Shown: positions 1-6,267 of the stretch, piece after piece | How positions within the stretch are numbered: position 1 is the first letter of the stretch | Layout: each line of letters begins with the position of its first letter | NCBI GenBank assembly: GCA_022865685.1 | Contig: JALHUB010000133.1 | Location: 1 to 8,720 of the forward strand | Reading direction: 5' to 3' | From: Dehalococcoidia bacterium | GTDB lineage: Bacteria; Chloroflexota; Dehalococcoidia; DSTF01; JALHUB01 | Length of the DNA stretch: 8,720 nt | Position numbers and translations under genes: made by a program | The notes under the pieces: generated by a model | The model's database searches: none | Seen by the model: the letters and a program-made list of their open reading frames with translations, nothing else | Told to the model about the DNA's origin: nothing

Positions 1-1445
1 AGCACGGCGAACGCCTGCCAGAGGTCGCGGTAGAGCTTCGCCTTCTTGATCTCGTTCATCACTATCCAGTCGCAGGCCCGCAGCGTCTCCAGCTTCTCCG
101 GCGTCACGTCGCCGATGATGCGAATCGACAGCCCCGGGCCCGGGAACGGCTGGCGGAAGACCATCTCCTCCGGCAAGCCGACCTCCAGCCCGACCTGGCG
201 CACCTCGTCCTTGAACAGATAGCGCAGCGGCTCGATCAGCCTCAGCGTCATGTGGCTGGGCAGCCCGCCGACGTTATGATGCGTCTTGATCTTCGCCGCC
301 GCGCCGTCGCCGCCGGGCGAGGACGCGCTCTCGATGACGTCGGGATATGTCGTGCCCTGCACCATGAAGTCGACGCGGCCCAGCTTATCGGCCTCCTCCT
401 CGAAGACGTGGATGAACTCCTCGCCGACGAGGTGGCGCTTCGTCTCGGGGTCGATCACGCCGGCCAGCACTCGCAGAAAGCGCTCGGTCGCGTCAACGTA
501 GGCGAGGTTCATCTTGAGGTTGCGACGAAAGGTGTCGAGGACACGTTCCGGCTCCTCGCGTCGCAGGAGGCCGTTGTTGACGAAGATGCAGGTGAGCTGG
601 TCGCCCACGGCGCGGTGGACAAGCGTCGCCGCGACCGCGGAGTCGACGCCGCCGGAGAGGGCGCAGATGACGTGGCCGTCGCCCACCTGCTCGCGAATGC
701 GCTCAATGCTCTCCGCGACGAAGTTCGACGGCGTCCAGTCGCCGCGACAGCCGCAGACGCGGTAGAGGAAATTGCGGATGATCTGCTTGCCCTGCGGCGT
801 GTGCACGACCTCCGGGTGGAACTGGAGGCCGAGCATGCCGTGATCGTTGCCCATGACCGCGACGGGCGAGTTGTCGGAGTAGGCGAGGGAGCGGAAGCCG
901 GACGGCATCTGTGTGATGCGGTCGCCGTGGCTCATCCAGACGGGGATCGCCGGCGGCAGGTCGGCGAACAGCTCTGATTGCTCCGACTGGTGGATGACGG
1001 TGTGGCCGTACTCGTGCTTCTCGCCCGGCGTAACGCGGCCGCCGAGCTGGTGCGCCAGGAGCTGCATCCCATAACAGATGCCCAGTACGGGCAGCCCCTT
1101 CTCGAAGATGTAGGACGGCGCTACGGGCGCATTCTCGCCGTAGACGCTGGCCGGACCGCCGGAGAGGACGAATCCCTTGACGTTGAGTCGCGCCACGTCC
1201 TGCCAGGGGGCGTTGTAGGGCACTATCTCGCAGTAAACGTTGCACTCCCGGATGCGGCGGGCGATGAGCATGCTGTACTGCGAGCCGAAATCGATGACGA
1301 CGACGGTCTCCGGGCCGGCGCCGGCGGGCGCCTCGCTGAGCACGGGCTGCTCACCGCTCTTCTCGCGCGCGATCTCGAGGTATGTGGACACCTCGATGTC
1401 ATCGCTTGTGGGTACGCGATGGCCGCCGCTCTGCGAATGGGTCAT
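1..1445 (-). CDS. guaA: GMP synthase (glutamine-hydrolysing), C-terminus cut by window edge
   Basis: The enzyme converts XMP to GMP with ATP and glutamine, the last step of guanine nucleotide synthesis in the cytosol. I translated the minus strand from an ATG at 1445; 481 complete codons fit before the edge. An N-terminal class I glutamine amidotransferase domain shows VVIDFGSQY (about 48-57), GICYGMQ with nucleophile Cys124, and QFHPE with His210 and Glu212. The ATP pyrophosphatase domain begins with the P-loop SGGVDS (264-269), followed by YPDVIES, HHNVGGLP and PFPGPGL. The last visible residues, QAFAV, match the E. coli region near residue 450, so about 75 residues lie outside the window. 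The start is backed by GCAGGA six bases upstream. This gives about 38 more N-terminal residues than E. coli GuaA. The gene is divergent from the tsaC operon. Identity is certain; the exact start is less so. Confidence 0.97.
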   Translation of the reverse strand, partial: MTHSQSGGHRVPTSDDIEVSTYLEIAREKSGEQPVLSEAPAGAGPETVVVIDFGSQYSMLIARRIRECNVYCEIVPYNAPWQDVARLNVKGFVLSGGPASVYGENAPVAPSYIFEKGLPVLGICYGMQLLAHQLGGRVTPGEKHEYGHTVIHQSEQSELFADLPPAIPVWMSHGDRITQMPSGFRSLAYSDNSPVAVMGNDHGMLGLQFHPEVVHTPQGKQIIRNFLYRVCGCRGDWTPSNFVAESIERIREQVGDGHVICALSGGVDSAVAATLVHRAVGDQLTCIFVNNGLLRREEPERVLDTFRRNLKMNLAYVDATERFLRVLAGVIDPETKRHLVGEEFIHVFEEEADKLGRVDFMVQGTTYPDVIESASSPGGDGAAAKIKTHHNVGGLPSHMTLRLIEPLRYLFKDEVRQVGLEVGLPEEMVFRQPFPGPGLSIRIIGDVTPEKLETLRACDWIVMNEIKKAKLYRDLWQAFAV

Positions 1446-1451
1446 TGCCGG

Positions 1452-1457
1452 TCCTGC
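1452..1457 (-). promoter_or_regulatory. Ribosome binding site of guaA
   Basis: On the minus strand GCAGGA sits six bases before the ATG at 1445. It is the main support for this start over longer in-frame options (TTG at 1619, ATG at 1640) whose extra residues would have to be encoded by the hairpin repeats. Confidence 0.6.
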
Positions 1458-1483
1458 GTCGAAAAGGGGGTGAATGGCTTGTA

Positions 1484-1508
1484 GGGGCGGGGCCCTGCGC
1501 CCGCCCGG
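1484..1508. repeat. REP-like GC hairpin A
   Basis: GGGCGGG at 1485-1491 is complementary to CCCGCCC at 1500-1506 around an 8-base loop. It lies between guaA and tsaC, next to a second hairpin. The sequence style (TAGGGGCGGG... CCCGCCC) resembles interspersed palindromes I recall from GC-rich environmental genomes; whether it recurs in this genome cannot be seen from one window. No T-run follows on either strand, so it does not look like an intrinsic terminator. Confidence 0.6.
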
Positions 1509-1518
1509 AATTCGCATC

Positions 1519-1550
1519 GTAGCCGAGACTTTCCAGTCTCGGCCGGCTAC
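1519..1550. repeat. REP-like hairpin B, interrupted palindrome
   Basis: A 9-base stem (GCCGAGACT 1522-1530, AGTCTCGGC 1535-1543) closes on a TTCC loop. The outer arms GTAGCC (1519-1524) and GGCTAC (1545-1550) also match. The whole reads as a 12-bp palindrome whose right arm carries a tandem duplication of CGGC (1540-1543 and 1544-1547). If the predicted guaA promoter is right, this hairpin is transcribed in the guaA 5' leader. There is no adjacent U-tract, so it is not a typical terminator. Confidence 0.75.
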
Positions 1551-1581
1551 CAGAACGCGGAAAACCTCCCGCATTCCGTCA

Positions 1582-1610
1582 TCGACATCAGGATACCAAC
1601 CTGCTATACT
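1582..1610 (+). promoter_or_regulatory. Candidate sigma-70-type promoter of the tsaC-dapF operon
   Basis: TCGACA (1582-1587, five of six matches to TTGACA) is separated by exactly 17 bases from TATACT (1605-1610, five of six matches to TATAAT). Transcription would start near 1617 and leave a leader of about 34 bases before the ATG at 1651. It is the only good promoter-like sequence I see before the operon, and it is AT-richer than its surroundings. It overlaps the candidate guaA promoter on the other strand. Prediction by eye only. Confidence 0.6.
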
Positions 1611-1619
1611 CGGCGTCAA
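1590..1619 (-). promoter_or_regulatory. Candidate guaA promoter, overlapping the opposite promoter
   Basis: On the minus strand TTGACG (plus positions 1614-1619) is followed after 18 bases by TATCCT (plus positions 1590-1595). The match is weaker than that of the plus-strand promoter. Transcription would begin near 1583 and give a guaA leader of about 138 bases containing both hairpins. The plus-strand -10 box lies inside this promoter's spacer, so the two could not be occupied by polymerase at once. Confidence 0.4.
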
Positions 1620-1650
1620 GAAAGCGTCCTCCCCTTTCATCTTTTTGTCT

Positions 1651-2298
1651 ATGCGCGTTCTCAATTGGGCTGAATCTCCGGACGCGACCCTGACTGCGGC
1701 GGTCGAGTGTCTGAAGCACGGCGGGCTGGTAGCATTTCCGACGGATACGCTCTACGGACTTGGGGCCGACGTCGGCAGCGACGGAGCCGTTCAGAGGCTA
1801 TTCCAAGCGAAAAGACGGTCACCTGGAACACCACTGCCGATTCTGATCGCGTCCGTCGAGCAAGCGGCGACGTTGACGACGGGCATGCCTGCCTTAGCGT
1901 TAAAGTTAGGTGATCTCTTCTGGCCGGGGCCTCTGACAATGGTACTGGAGCGATCGCCGGCCTTCCAATCGTCGGCGCTGGCGGGAAGCGCCGCCGTGGC
2001 GCTCCGCGTGCCGGACCATGCCGTGCCGCTGGCCCTGATCCGTGCGTTCGGACAGCCAATCACGGGCACCAGCGCCAACCGCTCGGGGCAGCCCGCGCCA
2101 CGCACAGCGGACGAAGTCGTCGAGCAGCTTGACGGCGACATCGACGTCGTGATCGACGGCGGGCCGTGCCCTCTCGGCGTCGAGTCGACGGTGGTAGACT
2201 TAAGGAGCGGTGTGCCTCGTATCCTGCGCGAAGGGGCCATCCGCCGACAGGAACTGGAGTCGGCCGCCGGTCTGCCATTCGACCTTGCGGAGGAATGA
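1651..2298 (+). CDS. tsaC: L-threonylcarbamoyladenylate synthase (TsaC/YwlC type)
   Basis: The enzyme makes threonylcarbamoyl-AMP from threonine, bicarbonate and ATP, the donor for t6A at position 37 of tRNAs reading ANN codons. The 215-residue product is a single YrdC-like domain: FPTDTLYGLGAD (29-40), the KRR triplet (54-56) matching the family's KxR, LFWPGPLT (89-96), and SAN (141-143) matching its SxN, then ESTVVD (178-183). It lacks the C-terminal domain of Sua5, so it is the short TsaC/YwlC form, close in length to it. The frame is open upstream to 1474, but that stretch is the hairpin region and the promoter; MRVLNW at 1651 is the natural start. No Shine-Dalgarno precedes it; the leader is pyrimidine-rich. 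It is first in the operon, and rpiB follows after one base. Confidence 0.93.
   Translation: MRVLNWAESPDATLTAAVECLKHGGLVAFPTDTLYGLGADVGSDGAVQRLFQAKRRSPGTPLPILIASVEQAATLTTGMPALALKLGDLFWPGPLTMVLERSPAFQSSALAGSAAVALRVPDHAVPLALIRAFGQPITGTSANRSGQPAPRTADEVVEQLDGDIDVVIDGGPCPLGVESTVVDLRSGVPRILREGAIRRQELESAAGLPFDLAEE
2289..2294 (+). promoter_or_regulatory. Ribosome binding site of rpiB inside the end of tsaC
   Basis: GGAGGA lies five bases before the ATG at 2300 and inside the last codons of tsaC. It fixes the rpiB start at 2300, not at the in-frame upstream GTG at 2210, and implies translational coupling. Confidence 0.75.
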
Positions 2299-2299
2299 C

Positions 2300-2779
2300 A
2301 TGCGGCTAGCCATCGGCAGCGACCACCGCGGGTTTCGCCTGAAGCAGACGCTGATGCAGCACCTGGCAGCGGCGGGCCACGTCGTCGCCGACTTCGGCTG
2401 CTATGACGAGAACGCCGTCGACTTCACCGACATCGCCATCCCCCTCTCGCAGGCCGTGGCGGGTGGCGAAGAGGACCTCGGCTTCCTGATTTGCAGCAAC
2501 GGCGTCGGCATGACGGTCTGTGCCAACAAGATCAAGGGCATTCGCGCCGCCCTCTGCCACGACACGTTCGCCGCCCGGCGCGCCCGCCAGCACACCAACG
2601 CCAACGTCCTCTGCCTCGGCGCCTGGTGCATCGGCGAGGGCGTGGCGAGAGACGTCGTCCACGCGTTCCTCGCCGGCGAGTTCGAGGGCGGGCGTCATAG
2701 CAGGCGTCTGGAGAAGCTCGAGGCGCTCGAAGCGCACTGGGGCGAACCCACGGACCCAGCCGCGAGGAAGGACGCGTAG
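2300..2779 (+). CDS. rpiB: Ribose 5-phosphate isomerase B (RpiB/LacAB family)
   Basis: It interconverts ribose 5-phosphate and ribulose 5-phosphate in the pentose phosphate pathway. The 159-residue length is normal for the family. SDHRGF (7-12) supplies the usual Asp8 and His9, Cys65 is the expected catalytic cysteine, ANK (75-77) and IRAAL (81-85) follow, and His98 sits in RQHTNANVLCLG. The usual CGTGIG active-site loop reads CSNGVGM (65-71), so the cysteine is kept but the two residues after it differ. The extra C-terminal tail after about residue 140 is charged and looks poorly conserved. The isomerase could act on another sugar phosphate, as LacA/LacB-type relatives do, but the glycolytic context favours ribose. 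The start is set by a strong ribosome binding site. Confidence 0.92.
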   Translation: MRLAIGSDHRGFRLKQTLMQHLAAAGHVVADFGCYDENAVDFTDIAIPLSQAVAGGEEDLGFLICSNGVGMTVCANKIKGIRAALCHDTFAARRARQHTNANVLCLGAWCIGEGVARDVVHAFLAGEFEGGRHSRRLEKLEALEAHWGEPTDPAARKDA

Positions 2780-2787
2780 TCTTCGCC

Positions 2788-3834
2788 GTGAGAGCCACAG
2801 ACAGGGATGCCGCGCTCCAACCGCTACTCGACCGCTACGGACGGCGTATCGAGGCCGAGTTGCGACACGCCTTCGAAGGCCGCAATCTTGTCCACTACAG
2901 CCTTATGCGCTATCACCTCGGTTGGGAGGACCGCGACGGCCATCCCCAGGATGCGCGGCACGGCAAGCTGCTGCGTCCGCTGCTCTGCGTCGCGAGTTGC
3001 GAGGCCGTCGGGGGAGAAGCCGAGACGGCGTTCCCGCTCGCCGCGGCGGTCGAGCTTCTGCACAACTTCAGCCTCATCCACGACGATATTGAGGACCAGA
3101 GCCCACAGCGGCACGGACGCGACGCCGTCTGGCGGGTCTGGGGCATCGCGCAGGCGGTGAACGCCGGCGACGGCATGTTCGCTCTGGCGCACGTTGCGCT
3201 CGACCGGCTATCGGAGGCCGGCGTCGATGCGCAGCGCGTGCGGGCGGCAACCCACCTCCTGGACACGGCTTCCCTGCGTCTCTGCGAGGGACAGTACCTC
3301 GACCTGGCCTTCGAAGAGCGACTCGAGGTGTCCTGCGCCGATTACCTGACGATGGTCCACGGCAAAACGGCCGCACTGATGGCCGCGGCGGCGGGAAGTG
3401 GCGCGCTCGTCGGCGAGGCGCCGCCGGGTGTGGGCAGCGCCTTCGAACAGTTCGGTGAGAAGTTGGGATTCGCCTTCCAGGTGCGCGACGACGTCCTCGG
3501 CATCTGGGGCGAGAGCAGGGAGACCGGCAAGCCGACCGGCGAAGACATACGCGCACGCAAGAAGTCGTTCCCCGTTGTCTACGCGATGGAGAGCGCTGCC
3601 GCCGGCGACGGCGAGGAGTTGCGCACAATCTACGGCAAGGACAAGCTGAGCGAAGAAGACATTGCCACAGCGTCGCTGCTCCTTGAACGCGCCGGAGCGC
3701 GGGCGCACAGTGAGGAGACGGCTTCGCGCTATGCCGCGGGGGCCCTGCAATGCCTCGCGGGCATCGACCTGGCGCCGGACAGACGCCACGACCTGGAGCT
3801 CCTGGCGGACTATTTCGTCAACCGCGAGGCGTGA
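2788..3834 (+). CDS. Polyprenyl (geranylgeranyl/farnesyl type) diphosphate synthase
   Basis: A trans-prenyltransferase that condenses DMAPP or allylic diphosphates with IPP to make a linear isoprenoid diphosphate. The 348-residue product shows GKLLRP (59-64) for diphosphate binding, the first aspartate-rich motif HDDIED (98-103), YLTMVHGKTAAL (about 187-197), and the second motif RDDVLGIWGE (233-242), followed by TGKP and RARKKSFPVVYA. The second motif has Gly in place of the last Asp (DDxxG), a form I recall from actinobacterial and Chloroflexota GGPP synthases. Phe94, five residues before the first motif, is compatible with a C15-C20 product, but chain length cannot be fixed from sequence. 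The start is a GTG with no well-placed Shine-Dalgarno (AGGAAGGA is about 15 bases off). Eight bases separate it from rpiB. Confidence 0.9.
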   Translation: MRATDRDAALQPLLDRYGRRIEAELRHAFEGRNLVHYSLMRYHLGWEDRDGHPQDARHGKLLRPLLCVASCEAVGGEAETAFPLAAAVELLHNFSLIHDDIEDQSPQRHGRDAVWRVWGIAQAVNAGDGMFALAHVALDRLSEAGVDAQRVRAATHLLDTASLRLCEGQYLDLAFEERLEVSCADYLTMVHGKTAALMAAAAGSGALVGEAPPGVGSAFEQFGEKLGFAFQVRDDVLGIWGESRETGKPTGEDIRARKKSFPVVYAMESAAAGDGEELRTIYGKDKLSEEDIATASLLLERAGARAHSEETASRYAAGALQCLAGIDLAPDRRHDLELLADYFVNREA

Positions 3835-3844
3835 TCGGCTTGAC

Positions 3845-3849
3845 GGAGG
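3845..3849 (+). promoter_or_regulatory. Strong ribosome binding site of pgk
   Basis: GGAGG (within GGAGGGG) lies six bases before the ATG at 3856, in the 21-base gap that is the widest within the operon. It supports 3856 over the in-frame ATG at 3865. Confidence 0.75.
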
Positions 3850-3855
3850 GGACCG

Positions 3856-5052
3856 ATGAACAAGATGACAATCCGTGACATCGATGGCCAGGGCAAGCGG
3901 GTGCTGGTGCGCGTCGACTTCAACGTGCCCTTCGACAAAGAGACCGGCCGCATCCTAGACGACAGCCGGCTGCGCGCCGCATTACCCACAATCCAGTACC
4001 TTCGCGAGCACGGCGCGCGCGTCGTCCTCTGCTCGCACCTGGGCAGACCGAAGGGGAAGGTCGTCGAGGAGCTGCGGATGTCGCGCGTCGGCGTCGGCGA
4101 CCGCCTGAGCGAGTTGCTGGGAGCGCCGGTGCACACGCTCTATCACGTTATCGGGCCAAAGGCCGTCGAAGCGACGCAGGCGCTGAAGCCGGGCGAGGTG
4201 ATCCTGCTGGAGAACGTCCGCTTCTTCCCGGAGGAGGAGGCGAACGACCCTAAGATGTCACACGCGCTGGCGGAGCTGGCCGACATCTACGTTGACGACG
4301 CCTTCGGCACGGCCCATCGCGCGCACGCCTCGACGGTCGGAATCGCATCGTACCTGCCTGCCGTGGCCGGCTTCCTCATGGAAAAGGAGATCGACTACCT
4401 CGACAAAGCCCTCACCAACCCGGCGCGGCCCTTCGCGGCGATAATCGGCGGCGCCAAGATAAGCACCAAGATCGGCGTCCTGCGCAACCTCCTGTCGCGG
4501 ATCGACTGCCTGATCGTCGGCGGCGGCATGGCGTCGACGCTCCTGAAAGCGAACGGCGTCGACGTCGGCGAATCGCTGGTGGAGGACGACCAGTTGGACA
4601 CGGCGCGCGACCTGATGGAGCAGGCGGACGAGAAGGGCATTCCGCTGTTCCTGCCCGAGGACGTCGTCGTTGCCGACCGCATCGCCGAGGACGCTCTCTC
4701 CGAAGTCGCGTCAGTCGACGACATACCGCAGGACATGCGTATCGTCGACGTCGGACCGGACACGGTCGCGAGCTTCCGCGAGGCGGTCGAGGACTGCATG
4801 ACGGTCATCTGGAACGGCCCCCTCGGCGTCGCGGAGTATCCGGCATTCGCCAAGGGGTCGCTGGGCATGGCGGAAGCGCTCGCCTCCCTCAATGCGACGA
4901 CAATTGTCGGCGGCGGCGAAACGGTAGCGCTGATTCACGATGCCGGGCTGGAGGACAAGTTCACCCACGTCTCGACCGGCGGCGGCGCGTCGCTGGAGTA
5001 CCTGGAGGGCAAGACGCTGCCGGGCGTTGCCGCCCTGATGGACAAGAAGTAG
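3856..5052 (+). CDS. pgk: Phosphoglycerate kinase
   Basis: It transfers phosphate between 1,3-bisphosphoglycerate and ADP to give 3-phosphoglycerate and ATP in glycolysis. The 398 residues match the family length of about 390-400. Motifs occur in order: RVDFNVP (19-25), SHLGRPKG (60-67), LLENVRFFPEEEAND (118-131), DDAFGTAHRAHAST (147-160), GGAKISTKIGVL (198-209), NGPLGVAEYPAFAKG (320-334), GGGET (352-356) and STGGGASLEYLEG (373-385). Compared with common forms, GVFE reads GVAE, GGGDS reads GGGET and KVSDKIGV reads KISTKIGV; the catalytic framework is otherwise complete. The gene sits directly before phosphoglycerate mutase, which takes its product. No gap (GAPDH) gene is adjacent, unlike the common gap-pgk-tpiA order. 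Confidence 0.97.
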   Translation: MNKMTIRDIDGQGKRVLVRVDFNVPFDKETGRILDDSRLRAALPTIQYLREHGARVVLCSHLGRPKGKVVEELRMSRVGVGDRLSELLGAPVHTLYHVIGPKAVEATQALKPGEVILLENVRFFPEEEANDPKMSHALAELADIYVDDAFGTAHRAHASTVGIASYLPAVAGFLMEKEIDYLDKALTNPARPFAAIIGGAKISTKIGVLRNLLSRIDCLIVGGGMASTLLKANGVDVGESLVEDDQLDTARDLMEQADEKGIPLFLPEDVVVADRIAEDALSEVASVDDIPQDMRIVDVGPDTVASFREAVEDCMTVIWNGPLGVAEYPAFAKGSLGMAEALASLNATTIVGGGETVALIHDAGLEDKFTHVSTGGGASLEYLEGKTLPGVAALMDKK

Positions 5053-5060
5053 GAGACGCC

Positions 5061-6263
5061 ATGGACCTGGAAGTCATCCGCGAGCTCGTGGTCAAGAACG
5101 ACAGCAAGATCGTCCTGCTCGTCATCGACGGCCTCGGCGGGCTGCCTAACCCTGAGACCGGCCGCAGCGAGCTGGAGGAGGCGAACACCATCCACCTCGA
5201 CAGGCTGGCCGCCGACGGCCTGTGCGGGATGACCGTGCCGGTCGGGCTGGGCATCACGCCGGGCAGCGGTCCGGGCCATCTCGCCCTCTTCGGCTACGAC
5301 CCGCTCAAGTACCGCGTCGGCCGCGGCGTGCTGGAGGCGCTGGGCATCGACTTCGACCTGAGAAAGGAAGACCTGGCGGCCCGCGGCAATTTCTGCACCA
5401 TCGACTCACAGGGCCTCATCACGGACCGGCGCGCAGGGCGCATCAGCACTGAGACCTGCGCCGCCCTCTGCGAAGGGCTGAGCGGCATCAAGCTTCCCGG
5501 CGTCCAGGTGTTTGTCCAGCCGGTGCGCGAGCATCGCTTTCTCCTCGTGCTGCGCGGCGAAGGGCTTGCCGAAGGCATCGCCGACACCGATCCGCAGCGC
5601 CTGGGCATGCCGCCGCTGCCGGCGCAGGCGCAGTTGCCCGAGGCGGAGGCGACGGCGCGTCTGCTGAACGACTTCGTCGCGCAGGCCCGCAAACGCCTCG
5701 CCGACAAGCATCCGGCGAACATGCTCCTCCTGCGCGGCGTCTCGAAGTGGCCGGACCTGCCCCACATGGGCGACGTCTTCGGCCTCAACGCGGTCGCGGT
5801 CGCGGTCTATCCCATGTACCGCGGCCTGGCGAAGCTCGTCGGCATGACGGTGCTCCCCACGGGCATGGCCATCCAGGACGAGCTGGCGACGGTGCAGGAG
5901 CACTGGCAGGACTTCGACTTCTTCTTCATCCACTACAAGACCACCGACTCCCGCGGCGAGGACGGCGACTACGACGCCAAGGTCGCGGCGCTGGAGGAGG
6001 TCGACAGCGTCATCCCCGGCATCCGCGACCTCTCCCCCGACGTGCTCATGGTCGCCGGAGACCACTCCACACCGTCGCTACTGGCCGGCCAGAGCTGGCA
6101 CTCCGTGCCCTTCGTCATGTGGTCGCGCTGGTGCCGCACCGACAGGGCAGAGACATTCGATGAGAACGCCTGTCGCGCCGGTGGCCTCGGCACTTTCCCT
6201 GCGACGGCGGTTCTGCCGCTGGCCCTCGCAAACGCCCAAAGACTGACGAAATACGGAGCATAG
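5061..6263 (+). CDS. apgM: 2,3-bisphosphoglycerate-independent phosphoglycerate mutase, archaeal type
   Basis: It interconverts 3-phosphoglycerate and 2-phosphoglycerate through a phosphoserine intermediate without 2,3-BPG. The protein (400 residues, shorter than the about 510 of the GpmI form) belongs to the alkaline phosphatase superfamily. VIDGLGGLP (21-29) gives a metal aspartate; TPGSGPGHLALFGYDP (66-81) carries the likely phosphorylated Ser69; HYKTTDSRGEDGD (291-303) and GDHSTP (333-338) supply the other metal ligands, followed by WHSVPFVMWS. The order of motifs matches ApgM, not GpmI or the histidine-dependent GpmA. AGGAG at 5051-5055 lies five bases before the ATG and overlaps the pgk stop codon, implying coupling. 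A cofactor-independent phosphonopyruvate-decarboxylase-like relative is an old misannotation of this family; the pgk/tpiA context supports the mutase. Confidence 0.92.
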   Translation: MDLEVIRELVVKNDSKIVLLVIDGLGGLPNPETGRSELEEANTIHLDRLAADGLCGMTVPVGLGITPGSGPGHLALFGYDPLKYRVGRGVLEALGIDFDLRKEDLAARGNFCTIDSQGLITDRRAGRISTETCAALCEGLSGIKLPGVQVFVQPVREHRFLLVLRGEGLAEGIADTDPQRLGMPPLPAQAQLPEAEATARLLNDFVAQARKRLADKHPANMLLLRGVSKWPDLPHMGDVFGLNAVAVAVYPMYRGLAKLVGMTVLPTGMAIQDELATVQEHWQDFDFFFIHYKTTDSRGEDGDYDAKVAALEEVDSVIPGIRDLSPDVLMVAGDHSTPSLLAGQSWHSVPFVMWSRWCRTDRAETFDENACRAGGLGTFPATAVLPLALANAQRLTKYGA

Positions 6264-6267
6264 CGAA

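Noticed and set aside
252..977. Long plus-strand open frame opposite guaA
   Set aside because: A shadow of the guaA coding strand in GC-rich DNA; low-complexity, rich in Val, Ala, Asp and Arg, with no recognisable motif.
1484..1550. Hairpins as an intrinsic terminator or guanine riboswitch for guaA
   Set aside because: Neither is followed by a T-run on either strand, and I do not see the three-way junction core of the purine riboswitch.
1446..1640. In-frame upstream extension of guaA to a TTG at 1619 (preceded by AGGGGAGGA) or an ATG at 1640
   Set aside because: The frame has no stop up to 1640, but the extra 58-65 residues would be encoded by the hairpin repeats and the promoter region and would lengthen an already extended N-terminus. 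The ATG at 1445 has its own ribosome binding site.
1474..1650. Upstream part of the tsaC frame (59 extra residues from 1474)
   Set aside because: It translates the two hairpins and the promoter; the conserved domain needs only the part from 1651.
3834..3857. Small inverted repeat ATCGG/CCGAT enclosing the pgk ribosome binding site
   Set aside because: Only five base pairs with a 14-base loop; expected by chance and too weak to support a riboswitch or attenuator.
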